From: Balneola sp.
Lineage (GTDB): Bacteria; Bacteroidota; Rhodothermia; Balneolales; Balneolaceae
Length of the DNA: 64,000 nt
Direction: 5' to 3'
NCBI GenBank assembly: GCA_017643645.1
Contig: JAEPNB010000008.1
Location: 62,001-126,000 of the forward strand
A model generated the notes under the pieces. The model saw nothing but the letters and a program-made list of their open reading frames with translations. It searched no databases and was not told where the DNA came from. Below, piece by piece: positions 56,040-63,785 of the stretch; the stretch's first letter is position 1; every line of letters starts with the position of its first letter. The translations under genes were made by a program, and so were the position numbers.

Positions 56040-56984
56040 TTACAAATTGTTTAAAACCCATGATTTGAAGGTAGTTTGAAAGTACTCTGAATACATTGCT
56101 TCCTCGGCTTCTTCTTTTGAAGCACACATGCCGGCATTTTTTAAGTCGTGATTTGCTCCGGGGATTACTGAAAGTGTAAAGTTATCAGGTACTCCATCAG
56201 GAAAAGTTTCATTTAAAGTAGTAAGAGCCCAGCCCGGGTACACCATATGATCGTTTGATGCAAAAACAAAAAGAGCCGGATCAGTAATTCGTCGAAGATC
56301 ATTGGCAGGATCAAAATCAGAAATTTCCTTTAGCTGTCTCCATGCTTTCTTTAATGGAAATACGGAGACCCAATTGATATCTGATTGAGCTTTTTTAGAT
56401 GCTTTTTCAAAAGCTTTCTCCTTGGTTTCTCCTTCACATAAAAATTCACTGTTATAGATATTCGTAAGATGAAGTTCAGCATCGTATACAGGGCCTGCAA
56501 TGGAAGCAATCGCTTTAACATCGTTTCTGTAAAGAGAGCCTACAACTTGAGCAACCCAGCCACCCTGACTGTGCCCAAATACCCCGATGCGGGAAGGATC
56601 TACACTATTAATTGTTTTTAAATAGTCGATCGCAGCTTTTGCATCATCAGCTCTGTCATATATATTGGATCGTTGCCACCTTCCTTCGGAGTCTCCCACT
56701 CCACGTTTGTCGAAATATAAAATCCCGTACCCTTCTTCTATAAAAAGCGCTTCCAGATTCTTTTCAACAAAGTCTTTATAAATAGTGCGATGAGAAGAGT
56801 TCTCGCCGGAACCTACCAGAAAAATAATCATTGGAACACTATCGGCATTCTGTGGAAGAAGTAGCTCTCCGTGAAGTGTAAAACGACCACTCTCGAAAGT
56901 AATATTGGTACGGAGTAAATCCTGACCGAAAGTAGACAAGGGAATTAGTACAAAAAGTGTAAGTACTACCGAAAAAAATCTCAT
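56040..56984 (-). CDS. Secreted alpha/beta hydrolase
   Basis: 314 residues with a signal peptide (about 1-20, ending TFGQ). Alpha/beta-hydrolase landmarks: oxyanion region IFLVGSGENSSHRTIY, nucleophile elbow GVFGHSQGGWVAQ (G-x-S-x-G), acid near LFVFASNDHMVYPG, and catalytic His in SVIPGANHDLKN. The style is that of CocE/dienelactone-like acyl peptidases or esterases in periplasm. Monocistronic, 70 bp downstream of a DinB gene on the same strand. Confidence 0.87.
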   Translation of the reverse strand: MRFFSVVLTLFVLIPLSTFGQDLLRTNITFESGRFTLHGELLLPQNADSVPMIIFLVGSGENSSHRTIYKDFVEKNLEALFIEEGYGILYFDKRGVGDSEGRWQRSNIYDRADDAKAAIDYLKTINSVDPSRIGVFGHSQGGWVAQVVGSLYRNDVKAIASIAGPVYDAELHLTNIYNSEFLCEGETKEKAFEKASKKAQSDINWVSVFPLKKAWRQLKEISDFDPANDLRRITDPALFVFASNDHMVYPGWALTTLNETFPDGVPDNFTLSVIPGANHDLKNAGMCASKEEAEEAMYSEYFQTTFKSWVLNNL

Positions 56985-57054
56985 TAGTTATTTTTTATTT
57001 CTCAACGTATTAAACAAGGATAAAGCTTAATAATGAAATTAAAAATTTGGAAAA

Positions 57055-57588
57055 TTATATTTTGTTTAAAGAAGTAAGTAATGCTTCAATTTGGTGAATA
57101 TGCCGATTGGCATGAACAATGTTGAAATGAATCCATTCCTTTCTTGTCATATATCCAAACAAGGGATGTGCAAACTTCATGCATACTTCATCCGGGTTTT
57201 GTTCCTTGATGAGTTGTATTACCATTTCTCTGGATTTGAGAAACTTTGCAATAAGTTCTTCTTTGTTTTTCTTTCCATCTGTTGGAAGTACAACACCAAA
57301 AGCCTGTAGTTTTTTGGATCGATCGGTAAACCGGGTTTTTATTTCCTTGATCTTGGATTCGCTATCTCTGTTTGGTTCTTTTTTAGTATCTGAGTTAAAC
57401 AAACGTGCAGTTCCGAATTCTGACCGGATAATATGCTCTACATTTTCAGCTGCTGACCATGTATTTTGCTCAGGTTTTTTATTAAAATCGTCATCAGCTA
57501 TTTCCTTTATAAACTGTACGAAAGCTTTTGTATTTAAATTGTACTCTTCAATTAGGTTCATAAGTTTCTTGTCTAAATTAGTCTGCAA
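57055..57588 (-). CDS. DinB-superfamily protein
   Basis: 177 residues: NTWSAAENVEHIIRSEFGTARLF carries the first His, and WIHFNIVHANRHIHQIEALL gives the closing His-x-x-x-His of the DinB_2 (YfiT-like) metal site. Alternative start at 57561 (MNLIEEYNLN). No signal peptide. Function within this large superfamily is not predictable. Same strand as the downstream hydrolase. Confidence 0.85.
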   Translation of the reverse strand: MQTNLDKKLMNLIEEYNLNTKAFVQFIKEIADDDFNKKPEQNTWSAAENVEHIIRSEFGTARLFNSDTKKEPNRDSESKIKEIKTRFTDRSKKLQAFGVVLPTDGKKNKEELIAKFLKSREMVIQLIKEQNPDEVCMKFAHPLFGYMTRKEWIHFNIVHANRHIHQIEALLTSLNKI

Positions 57589-57604
57589 GATTAACTAATT
57601 AACA

Positions 57605-57645
57605 GGAAAAAAAATAGGCAGCCATTTTCAAATGACTGCCTATGA
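57605..57645 (-). terminator. Rho-independent terminator of the di-heme peroxidase gene
   Basis: ATAGGCAG (57614-57621) pairs with CTGCCTAT (57636-57643) with a further inner CATTT/AAATG stem; the minus-strand product ends in a long T run (the A-rich 57605-57614 on plus). Confidence 0.88.
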
Positions 57646-57665
57646 TTGTGGGAAACATCTGCTCT

Positions 57666-58817
57666 CTAGTTTTCTATAAAAGGGGAGCTGAATTTTTCAT
57701 CGTTTATTAGTTCCTGATCAGTCAAGGTTTTCATGAAAGCAACTAACGCTTCTTTTTCCTGATCGGAAAGATTTAGTCTGCGGGGGGTATTCGAATTTCG
57801 TTGTTCCAGTCTGTTATCAAGAGTAGCGCTGGCTTGAACGCCTGAATTGTAATGATCAATAACTTCTTCCAGGGTTTCAAATCTTCCGTCGTGCATGTAA
57901 GGTGCTGTTAACTCGATGTTACGTAACGAGCCTACTTTGAATTTTCCGTTATCATTAGCATTTCCGGTTACCGCTCCAAGACCGAGATCAGTAAGCACGG
58001 CATCTAACCCGTTATTTCTGGCTTCATCACCAACAAATAGGTCAGAAGTATGGCATTGGGCACAATCTCCGCGCCCACCAAAAAAGATATCTTTACCCAG
58101 ATTTTCGAGATCTGAATAGTTTGGAAAATCCTGATCCGGATTATTTACCTGAGCTCTGCCCACATCGTATTTTGATTGATACGAAACAATAGAACGGACA
58201 AATTGAGCAAGGGCTTTAGAAATTCGATCAGGAGTAACTTCATTATCACCATAAACCTGTTCGAATAAAACGGGATAGTAAGGTTGTTGCCCTACTTTAG
58301 AAACAAGTTCGGTTAAAGTGAGTCCCATTTCAACTTCATCTTGTATCGGCATCAAAACTTGTTCTTCCAACGTAGCAGCTCGTTCATCCCAAAAGAAGTG
58401 ACCGTTTTCATAATACATAGCATTGGAAATTCCCATTGAATTTCGTCCTGTTAGTCCACCTTCAAAACCTGCACTGAATTGGTCCGGATCAGAGAAGCCG
58501 GATTCCTGTAAATGACAAGAAGAACAGGAAATCGTGTTATTGGATGAAAGAATCTTATCATAAAAAAGAACACGACCTAAAGTAGCTCCCCAATCGGTCA
58601 CAGCATTATCATTGGGAGTATTGTCTTGTTCAGTATTTGGTTGAAGATCGAAAAAGTCAGGTACGTCTATGTCCGAATAGTTATATGCGGAAGCGGGGAT
58701 ATTCAGATATTCACTGAGTTCAATAGTATCTATAATTTCTTCTTCGGATGAATCAAGTTCTTTGCAGCCAGATAGTATAAAAATTAAAGAGATTATGATC
58801 AGAGAATATTTTTTCAT
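57666..58817 (-). CDS. Di-heme cytochrome-c peroxidase (MauG/CCP family) lipoprotein
   Basis: 383 residues. Lipoprotein signal with ILSGC at about residues 14-18. Two c-type heme motifs: Cys98-x-x-Cys101-His102 (SCSSCHLQESGF) and Cys252-x-x-Cys255-His256 (CAQCHTSDLF), spacing typical of bacterial CCP. The GLTGRNSMGISNAMYYENGHFFWDERAATLEEQVLMPI and TAPYMHDGRFETLEEVIDHY segments are standard. It reduces H2O2 (or oxidises a protein partner) in the periplasm. Terminator follows; upstream neighbour is the UDG-family gene, 74 bp away. Confidence 0.93.
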   Translation of the reverse strand: MKKYSLIIISLIFILSGCKELDSSEEEIIDTIELSEYLNIPASAYNYSDIDVPDFFDLQPNTEQDNTPNDNAVTDWGATLGRVLFYDKILSSNNTISCSSCHLQESGFSDPDQFSAGFEGGLTGRNSMGISNAMYYENGHFFWDERAATLEEQVLMPIQDEVEMGLTLTELVSKVGQQPYYPVLFEQVYGDNEVTPDRISKALAQFVRSIVSYQSKYDVGRAQVNNPDQDFPNYSDLENLGKDIFFGGRGDCAQCHTSDLFVGDEARNNGLDAVLTDLGLGAVTGNANDNGKFKVGSLRNIELTAPYMHDGRFETLEEVIDHYNSGVQASATLDNRLEQRNSNTPRRLNLSDQEKEALVAFMKTLTDQELINDEKFSSPFIEN

Positions 58818-58891
58818 AGCAACGTATTTAAAGAGAGTGTTTCCGGTATTACACGCTATAATTGGAGAACCCCTAACAAAACTTGGAAAAA

Positions 58892-59461
58892 TTAAAGGAC
58901 AGAAGAAATAATACCTTTCAGTTTTGGAAGCAGATCGCTTTCAAACCATTCATTCTTTTTAAGCCAGATATTATTTCTTGGAGATGGGTGGGGCAGAGGC
59001 ATAAACTCAGGTAAGTATTCTTCATAACTTCGAACAGTTTCGGTAAGTGTTCTTTTCATTTTATCCTTTAGATAATATTTCTGAGCATACTGTCCGATCA
59101 ATAGCGTAAGTTTAATTTCTTGGATGGAATCAAACAGAGGTTTGTGCCAATGCGGAGCACATTCAGGTCGGGGAGGGAGATCACCTGATTTTCCTTTGCC
59201 CGGATAACAAAAGCCCATCGGGATAATTGCCAGATTCTTGGGGTCGTAAAAGACATCATCCGTAATTCCCATCCACTCCCTGAGACGCCTTCCACTGGGA
59301 TCGTCCCAAGGAATTCCTGTTTCATGAACAGCGGTGCCGGGCGCCTGACCAATTACAGCAATTTTACTGGATGGAGACGCAACGACTATTGGTCGTGGGC
59401 CAAGTGGAAGGTCTTTCTCACAAACCGTGCAAGCTCGTATTTCCTGAAGTAGTTTTTGCAT
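58892..59461 (-). CDS. Uracil-DNA glycosylase-family protein
   Basis: Start placed at 59461 (MQKLLQEIRACTVCEKDLPLG), 189 residues; ten more codons upstream are open but precede the family's conserved beginning. Motifs: KIAVIGQAPGTAVHETGIPWDDPSGRRLREWMGI (motif A: GQAPG), LLIGQYAQKYYL and PLPHPSPRNNIW (motif B with His). It has the family-4/5-like architecture but only the CTVCEK pair of cysteines is obvious, so a [4Fe-4S] cluster is doubtful; the RefSeq-style family name is 'uracil-DNA glycosylase family'. Presumed cytosolic. Confidence 0.85.
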   Translation of the reverse strand: MQKLLQEIRACTVCEKDLPLGPRPIVVASPSSKIAVIGQAPGTAVHETGIPWDDPSGRRLREWMGITDDVFYDPKNLAIIPMGFCYPGKGKSGDLPPRPECAPHWHKPLFDSIQEIKLTLLIGQYAQKYYLKDKMKRTLTETVRSYEEYLPEFMPLPHPSPRNNIWLKKNEWFESDLLPKLKGIISSVL

Positions 59462-59487
59462 TCTGAGAATGTAATAAAAATAACGGG

Positions 59488-59593
59488 TCATCCTGAAATT
59501 GTTTCAGGATCTTAAGAAATTGCTTTGATCTGAAAGCTTGACTATGACTTGAATTACGAACTTCACAACGATCCCGAAATAAATTCGGGATGA
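59488..59593. repeat. Interspersed palindromic repeat bounded by two hairpins
   Basis: The left hairpin ATCCTGAAA (59490-59498) / TTTCAGGAT (59502-59510) and the right hairpin ATCCCGAA (59571-59578) / TTCGGGAT (59584-59591) flank 60 bp. Left and right ends (TCATCCTGAA and TTCGGGATGA) are near inverted repeats of each other. It resembles the common 'GTCATCCCGAA...TTCGGGATGAC' palindrome family and sits in the gap upstream of the UDG-family gene. Confidence 0.7.
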
Positions 59594-59609
59594 CGAAACC
59601 GAGGCTAAC

Positions 59610-59927
59610 TCAATACCTAAAACTATCCTTTACTTCGTAGTGTTGAGATCGTTCATCCCAACGCTTCAACACTTTTTGAGCGGCTTCAGGAACGTGAGCG
59701 ACTTCGTAATCATCCCCCACAAACTGTTTGATGTGTTCCAGAGAATCGAAATACATAATGGTGATGAATTCGGTTTCATTAGAGTGCTTTCGTCGCAAAA
59801 CCTCGATCTTGCGATAGCCTTCCATCTTATAACTTTCGATCTGAGGAATTACCTGCTCGGTAAGAACTTTGTAGTAGGCATTCGCATTTTCGGGAGTGGT
59901 CCAGCCGTGCCAGATTCGAGCAATCAT
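59610..59927 (-). CDS. Antibiotic biosynthesis monooxygenase-fold protein
   Basis: 105 residues with the dimeric alpha+beta-barrel (ABM/Dabb) organisation: MIARIWHGWTTPENANAYYKVLTEQVIPQIESYKMEGYRKIEVLRRKH and TEFITIMYFDSLEHIKQFVGDDYEVAHVPEAAQKVLKRWDERSQHYEV. The family includes quinol monooxygenases and unknown small proteins. It is the last gene of a three-gene unit with the toxin-antitoxin-like pair (ATGA overlap at 59924-59927), unusual company for a TA module. Confidence 0.85.
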   Translation of the reverse strand: MIARIWHGWTTPENANAYYKVLTEQVIPQIESYKMEGYRKIEVLRRKHSNETEFITIMYFDSLEHIKQFVGDDYEVAHVPEAAQKVLKRWDERSQHYEVKDSFRY

Positions 59928-60283
59928 GGGTTTAGTTGTCTAATTCTTAGATTACGCGAAGTTAACACAGAGAAATTTTGGCGCATATTTTCTTTGTGTT
60001 GATTGATAGTTTTCAAGAAAAGATTAGTTTTATCGTACGATTTCATTCCTTCTAATCTTATCAAAAGTATCCCTGAATGTTTGAATTTTAACCTTATAAC
60101 CAATTTGCCAAAATCTTTGTCTTCAGTTAAAAGAATAGCATTATGTTGAGCAGCTATACCTAAAACTTTACTGTCTGACACACCTGAGAAATCTTCAAGT
60201 ATTGAAATGACATTATAATTTTTATCTCGAAGCGTTGAAATCAGATTAAAATCTACACTTTCATCAGCTACGAAGTCAATCAT
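59924..60283 (-). CDS. DUF5615 PIN-like protein (probable toxin)
   Basis: 119 residues. Features of DUF5615/Mut7-C-type PIN-like proteins: VADESVDFNLISTLRDKNYNVISI at the start, the central ILLTEDKDFGKL with acidic residues, and SGILLIRLEG. The partner DUF433 protein is encoded just upstream, overlapping by 4 bp, a pairing classed as a putative type II toxin-antitoxin system (PIN-like nuclease and DUF433 antitoxin). Nuclease activity is inferred from family only. Confidence 0.85.
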   Translation of the reverse strand: MIDFVADESVDFNLISTLRDKNYNVISILEDFSGVSDSKVLGIAAQHNAILLTEDKDFGKLVIRLKFKHSGILLIRLEGMKSYDKTNLFLKTINQHKENMRQNFSVLTSRNLRIRQLNP

Positions 60284-60510
60284 GAAGCAACGGGGAATGT
60301 TGATTCTGATTTAAGATAATTTGCAGCAAATTGCAGACAAGCTTGTATTTGAAACTTATTTAAATGAGGATAAGATTCAATTAGTTCTTCTTCAGAACAC
60401 CCATCACCCAATTTTTCTAAAATAAGCTCAACAGAAATTCGGGTTCCTTTAACTACAGGTTTTCCAAAGAGAATATCCGGATTTGATTCGATATGTTTTT
60501 CCCAATTCAT
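60280..60510 (-). CDS. DUF433 protein (probable antitoxin)
   Basis: 76 residues: MNWEKHIESNPDILFGKPVVKGTRISVELILEKLGDGCSEEELIESYPHLN is the DUF433 signature (GKPVVKGTRIxV then helix-turn-helix-like). Its stop overlaps the DUF5615 start (60280-60283), so the two are translationally coupled. First gene of the unit; a promoter is expected in 60511-60764. Confidence 0.87.
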   Translation of the reverse strand: MNWEKHIESNPDILFGKPVVKGTRISVELILEKLGDGCSEEELIESYPHLNKFQIQACLQFAANYLKSESTFPVAS

Positions 60511-60540
60511 GTAGGAATATAATCAAATCCTTTTTAAAAT

Positions 60541-60611
60541 TTAATTCCCCATTGGAGTAAAAGACTAAATGCCTGTGATCTCTTCTCTATCTAATCCAAA
60601 CCAAAAGTGAA
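60541..60611 (-). pseudogene. Decayed duplicate of the acyl-CoA dehydrogenase 3' end
   Basis: The plus strand here (about 60545-60611, containing GGAGTAAAAGACTAAAT) matches the last ~60 bases of the acyl-CoA dehydrogenase gene beginning at 60765 (GGAGTAAACGACTGAAT) at about three bases in four, with small indels; both are minus-strand coding ends ([12 protein letters not shown] of the intact gene). Frame disrupted by a stop and an indel. The rest of 60511-60764 carries no gene. Confidence 0.5.
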
Positions 60612-60764
60612 TGGATTTTCGGGTGGAACTAGATAAAAGATAGTTAATGAGAGCAAGAGCTCCTATTTGGCGTTCCCAAGCATAGCTTAGAGACGAGGAA
60701 AAAAGTTAATTGTTTCAATTACCAAAGAGTTGAATAACTGCTCACGATTAACTAATAACTATTA

Positions 60765-61973
60765 TCAATCATTTCCCTTCGGAGTAAACGACTGAATTCC
60801 GGTAATCTCTCTACCAAGAATCAAACCATGAATATCGTAAGTACCTTCGTAGGTGTTTACGGATTCCAGATTCATTACGTGGTGGATCACTCTGTAATCA
60901 CCAACGATTCCGTTTCCACCGTGCATATCGCGTGAAATGCGTGCGATCTCTAAAGCTCTACCGCAGTTATTTCGTTTAGCAAGTGATGTCATGGAAGGAT
61001 GATCTCTACCTTCATCTTTGAGTTTCCCCAATCGGAAAGCCAGCATCTGCATATTGGTAATATCTGTGAGCATATTCGCCAGCTTGGTTTGGATCAATTG
61101 ATTTGCAGCCAATGGTTTTCCAAACTGCTTACGATCTAAAGTATATTGACGAGCTCTTTGGTAACAAAATTCAGCAGCACCAATGGTTCCCCAGGCAATT
61201 CCGTAGCGAGCAGAATTCAGACACATGAACGGACCTTTTAACCCTTTGATATCCGGGAATACATTTTCTTCAGGGATGAACACGTCATCAAAAACCAATT
61301 CACCGGTTTCAGAAGCACGTAAACTCATTTTGAATTTGGTGTGTGGTGCTGAAAATCCCTCCATTCCTTTTTCAACCAAAAATCCACGAATTACACCTTC
61401 GTCGTCTTTATTCTCTTTAGCTTTTGCCCATACAACGGCTACATCGGCAATAGGAGAATTTGTGATCCACATCTTTGCACCGTTCATGATCCAGCCACCA
61501 TCAGTTTTAACAGCAGTGGTAACCATAGATCCGGGATCAGAGCCATGATCGGGCTCAGTAAGACCAAAGCAACCAATGATCTCTCCGGAAGCCAGCTTAG
61601 GTAAAAATCGTTGTTTCTGATCTTCAGTTCCGAAAGTAGAAATCGGATACATCACCAAAGAAGATTGCACACTCATAAAAGAGCGATAACCGGAATCCAC
61701 TCGTTCCACTTCACGGGCAATCAATCCATAAGCTGTATAGCTGGCGTCAGACCCTCCGTATTCTTCTGGAATGGTAACACCCAGCAAACCCATTTCGCCC
61801 ATCTCTTTGGCGATTTCGCGATCAAAATATTCTTCGGTATTTCCTTTGAGTGCGCGGGGTTCTAATTTGCTTTGAGCGTAATCCCGGGCAGTTTCCATGA
61901 TCAAACGATCTTCTTCGTTCAATTCGGATTCAAAAAGAAGTGCGTCGTCGATGTTGAATAGGTTTTTTGCCAT
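60765..61973 (-). CDS. Acyl-CoA dehydrogenase, glutaryl-CoA-dehydrogenase-like
   Basis: 402 residues. FAD/acyl-CoA motifs: [57 protein letters not shown] and catalytic Glu376 in [12 protein letters not shown], the YEGT(H/Y)DIH form found in glutaryl-CoA dehydrogenases, which also decarboxylate (crotonyl-CoA product) in lysine/tryptophan breakdown. Whether this copy decarboxylates cannot be settled by eye. Cytosolic. The neighbouring upstream gene is another acyl-CoA dehydrogenase; a perfect 15-bp hairpin separates them. Confidence 0.9.
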   Translation of the reverse strand: MAKNLFNIDDALLFESELNEEDRLIMETARDYAQSKLEPRALKGNTEEYFDREIAKEMGEMGLLGVTIPEEYGGSDASYTAYGLIAREVERVDSGYRSFMSVQSSLVMYPISTFGTEDQKQRFLPKLASGEIIGCFGLTEPDHGSDPGSMVTTAVKTDGGWIMNGAKMWITNSPIADVAVVWAKAKENKDDEGVIRGFLVEKGMEGFSAPHTKFKMSLRASETGELVFDDVFIPEENVFPDIKGLKGPFMCLNSARYGIAWGTIGAAEFCYQRARQYTLDRKQFGKPLAANQLIQTKLANMLTDITNMQMLAFRLGKLKDEGRDHPSMTSLAKRNNCGRALEIARISRDMHGGNGIVGDYRVIHHVMNLESVNTYEGTYDIHGLILGREITGIQSFTPKGND

Positions 61974-61987
61974 GAAGCGTAAAGACT

Positions 61988-62030
61988 GAGTTTTAAATTA
62001 TGACTTTATTTTCGCCATAATTTAAAACTC
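61988..62030. terminator. Perfect 15-bp AT-rich hairpin between the acyl-CoA dehydrogenase genes
   Basis: GAGTTTTAAATTATG (61988-62002) pairs with CATAATTTAAAACTC (62016-62030) without mismatch. On the minus strand it lies after the upstream gene (62057 stop) and before the downstream gene's start (61973), where it may attenuate or stabilise transcript ends. Confidence 0.6.
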
Positions 62031-62056
62031 ATAATTCAACATTTATAATTATTTCT

Positions 62057-63229
62057 TCAGGAAAGCGTCTTTTTTAATTCGCGGGCAATTACCAATCTCT
62101 GAACTTCGGAAGTACCTTCACCGATGGTCATTAGTTTTGCGTCACGTAAGAATCTTTCCACATGATATTCTTTTGTGTAACCGTATCCCCCATGAATTTG
62201 AATGGATTCCAATGCAGCTCGTACAGATAGTTCAGATGCAAACAACTTAGCCATGGAAGCTTCCACGGTGTAAGGTTTACCTTTATCTTTTAAAAGGGCG
62301 GCTCTTAACACAAGTAGTCTAGCTGCTTCGATCTCAGTTGCCATGTCTACGATCTTTCCTTCCATATACTGGAAGTTTCCGATTGCAGTTCCGAACTGCT
62401 TTCTCTCCATTGAATATTTGAGAGCTTCTTCATAAGCACCACGAGCGATTCCAACAGAAAGTGCTGCGATCCCAACACGACCGCCATCCAGAACTTTCAT
62501 TGTGTCGACGAATCCCATTCCTTCATCCCCAAGGAGATTTTCAGCAGGGACTTTCACGTTTTCGAAAACCACTTCGGTTGTGTCAGATGAATTCATTCCC
62601 AACTTATGCATTCCCGGTCCGGGATTCACTCCGTCCCATTTTCCTTCTACGATGAATGCACTAATTCCTTTAGTTCCTTTAGATGGATCAGTTTTAGCCA
62701 GAACGATGTAAATATCTCCAACAGAACCCTGAGTTATAAAGATTTTGGAACCATTAATGATATAATGATCTCCATCTTTAACTGCGGTTGTTTTCATGCC
62801 GGAAGCGTCAGAACCAGAACCTGGCTCTGTTAAACACCAGGCTGCCAATTGCTCACCAGAAGTGAGTGCAGGCATATACTTTAATTTCTGTTCATGAGAA
62901 CCTGCAACAGCAATATGTCCTGTTCCCAGTGAAGTATGAGAAGCTACGGTTAAAGCCAAAGAAGCATCCCAACGAGCAATTTCTTCTAAAGCGAGGCAAA
63001 AGCTTACTACATCAAATCCACCACCACCATATTGTTCTTCGTGATAGATGCCAAGCATTCCAAGTTCACCCAATTGTTTAACAATCTCATGAGGGAACTC
63101 TTTGCTGTTATCTCTTTCCATCACTGTGTCTGCGACGTTGCGTTCTACGAATTCTTTTACGCTGTCGCGAATCATTTTTTGGTCTTCAGTGAGGTCAAAT
63201 GAGAGCTCTCTTTCTAGTACAGTATCCAT
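62057..63229 (-). CDS. Acyl-CoA dehydrogenase (medium/short or butyryl-type)
   Basis: 390 residues: [22 protein letters not shown] at the N-terminus, [20 protein letters not shown] (flavin/acyl motif), [36 protein letters not shown] and catalytic Glu371 in [21 protein letters not shown]. The [15 protein letters not shown] ending is that of short/medium-chain or branched-chain acyl-CoA dehydrogenases. Electrons would go to ETF and, by ETF-quinone oxidoreductase, to the quinone pool; the FixX-like ferredoxin gene 200 bp upstream belongs to that last step. Confidence 0.92.
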   Translation of the reverse strand: MDTVLERELSFDLTEDQKMIRDSVKEFVERNVADTVMERDNSKEFPHEIVKQLGELGMLGIYHEEQYGGGGFDVVSFCLALEEIARWDASLALTVASHTSLGTGHIAVAGSHEQKLKYMPALTSGEQLAAWCLTEPGSGSDASGMKTTAVKDGDHYIINGSKIFITQGSVGDIYIVLAKTDPSKGTKGISAFIVEGKWDGVNPGPGMHKLGMNSSDTTEVVFENVKVPAENLLGDEGMGFVDTMKVLDGGRVGIAALSVGIARGAYEEALKYSMERKQFGTAIGNFQYMEGKIVDMATEIEAARLLVLRAALLKDKGKPYTVEASMAKLFASELSVRAALESIQIHGGYGYTKEYHVERFLRDAKLMTIGEGTSEVQRLVIARELKKTLS

Positions 63230-63331
63230 CTTTTTGAAAAGTCTTTAGTTATTGAAAAATCTTGTTGGAAACGCTTCCATAAAATAACGTTTTTGCGTAC
63301 CAATTTCGTCTAAGAATGTGTAAAAATATTG

Positions 63332-63411
63332 AAGGTGTGATAGTGCTAAAGTGTTATAGTGTTGCGGTTGTACAAAAGGGAATCCGCAACACTATAACAC
63401 CATCACACCTT
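63332..63411. repeat. 80-bp nested inverted repeat
   Basis: Outer arms AAGGTGTGAT (63332-63341) and ATCACACCTT (63402-63411); inner arms of 17 bp, GTGTTATAGTGTTGCGG (63351-63367) and CCGCAACACTATAACAC (63384-63400), all perfect. Loop of 16 bases. It lies between the ferredoxin and acyl-CoA dehydrogenase genes. The 5-8 bp 'GTGTTATAGTG' phrases recur within it. Confidence 0.8.
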
Positions 63412-63424
63412 AACACTATATTTT

Positions 63425-63727
63425 TTATCCAAAATTCCAGGTTACGCCACGTCCAATTTCAGGATCGGGGAAATTCCAATCCACAGCACCCTGATCGCAG
63501 GCATACATACAAGTTCCACATTCGATGCAGTCTTCGACTTGGAAGTGAACTTTTCCGTCTTCATCCATCGTGTAGCAATTAGCAGGACAAACCCATGTTG
63601 TACATTTATGAGGACAAGTTGAGTTGCAAATATCTGTATCAACAATGATATGAGGCTTGATCTCAGATTTAGCTTGGTTACGGTAACTGACAAGTCCGAG
63701 TCGTTCTGGAAGGCTTAGTAGTTTCAT
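63425..63727 (-). CDS. FixX-like ferredoxin
   Basis: 100 residues. Two ferredoxin cysteine clusters: IVDTDICNSTCPHKCTTWVCPANCY and VEDCIECGTCMYACDQGAVDW (C-x2-C-x2-C-x3-C). The arrangement matches the FixX/YdiT-type ferredoxins that accompany ETF-quinone oxidoreductase (FixC), i.e. the electron-transfer step from acyl-CoA dehydrogenases. fixC is expected on the same strand outside the window. The closing GRGVTWNFG is specific to this group. Confidence 0.9.
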   Translation of the reverse strand: MKLLSLPERLGLVSYRNQAKSEIKPHIIVDTDICNSTCPHKCTTWVCPANCYTMDEDGKVHFQVEDCIECGTCMYACDQGAVDWNFPDPEIGRGVTWNFG

Positions 63728-63785
63728 GATTCGAAAGTGAAAAGTGAAAAAGGTAAAAGTGAAATGTAAACGAAAAAAAGTGTTG

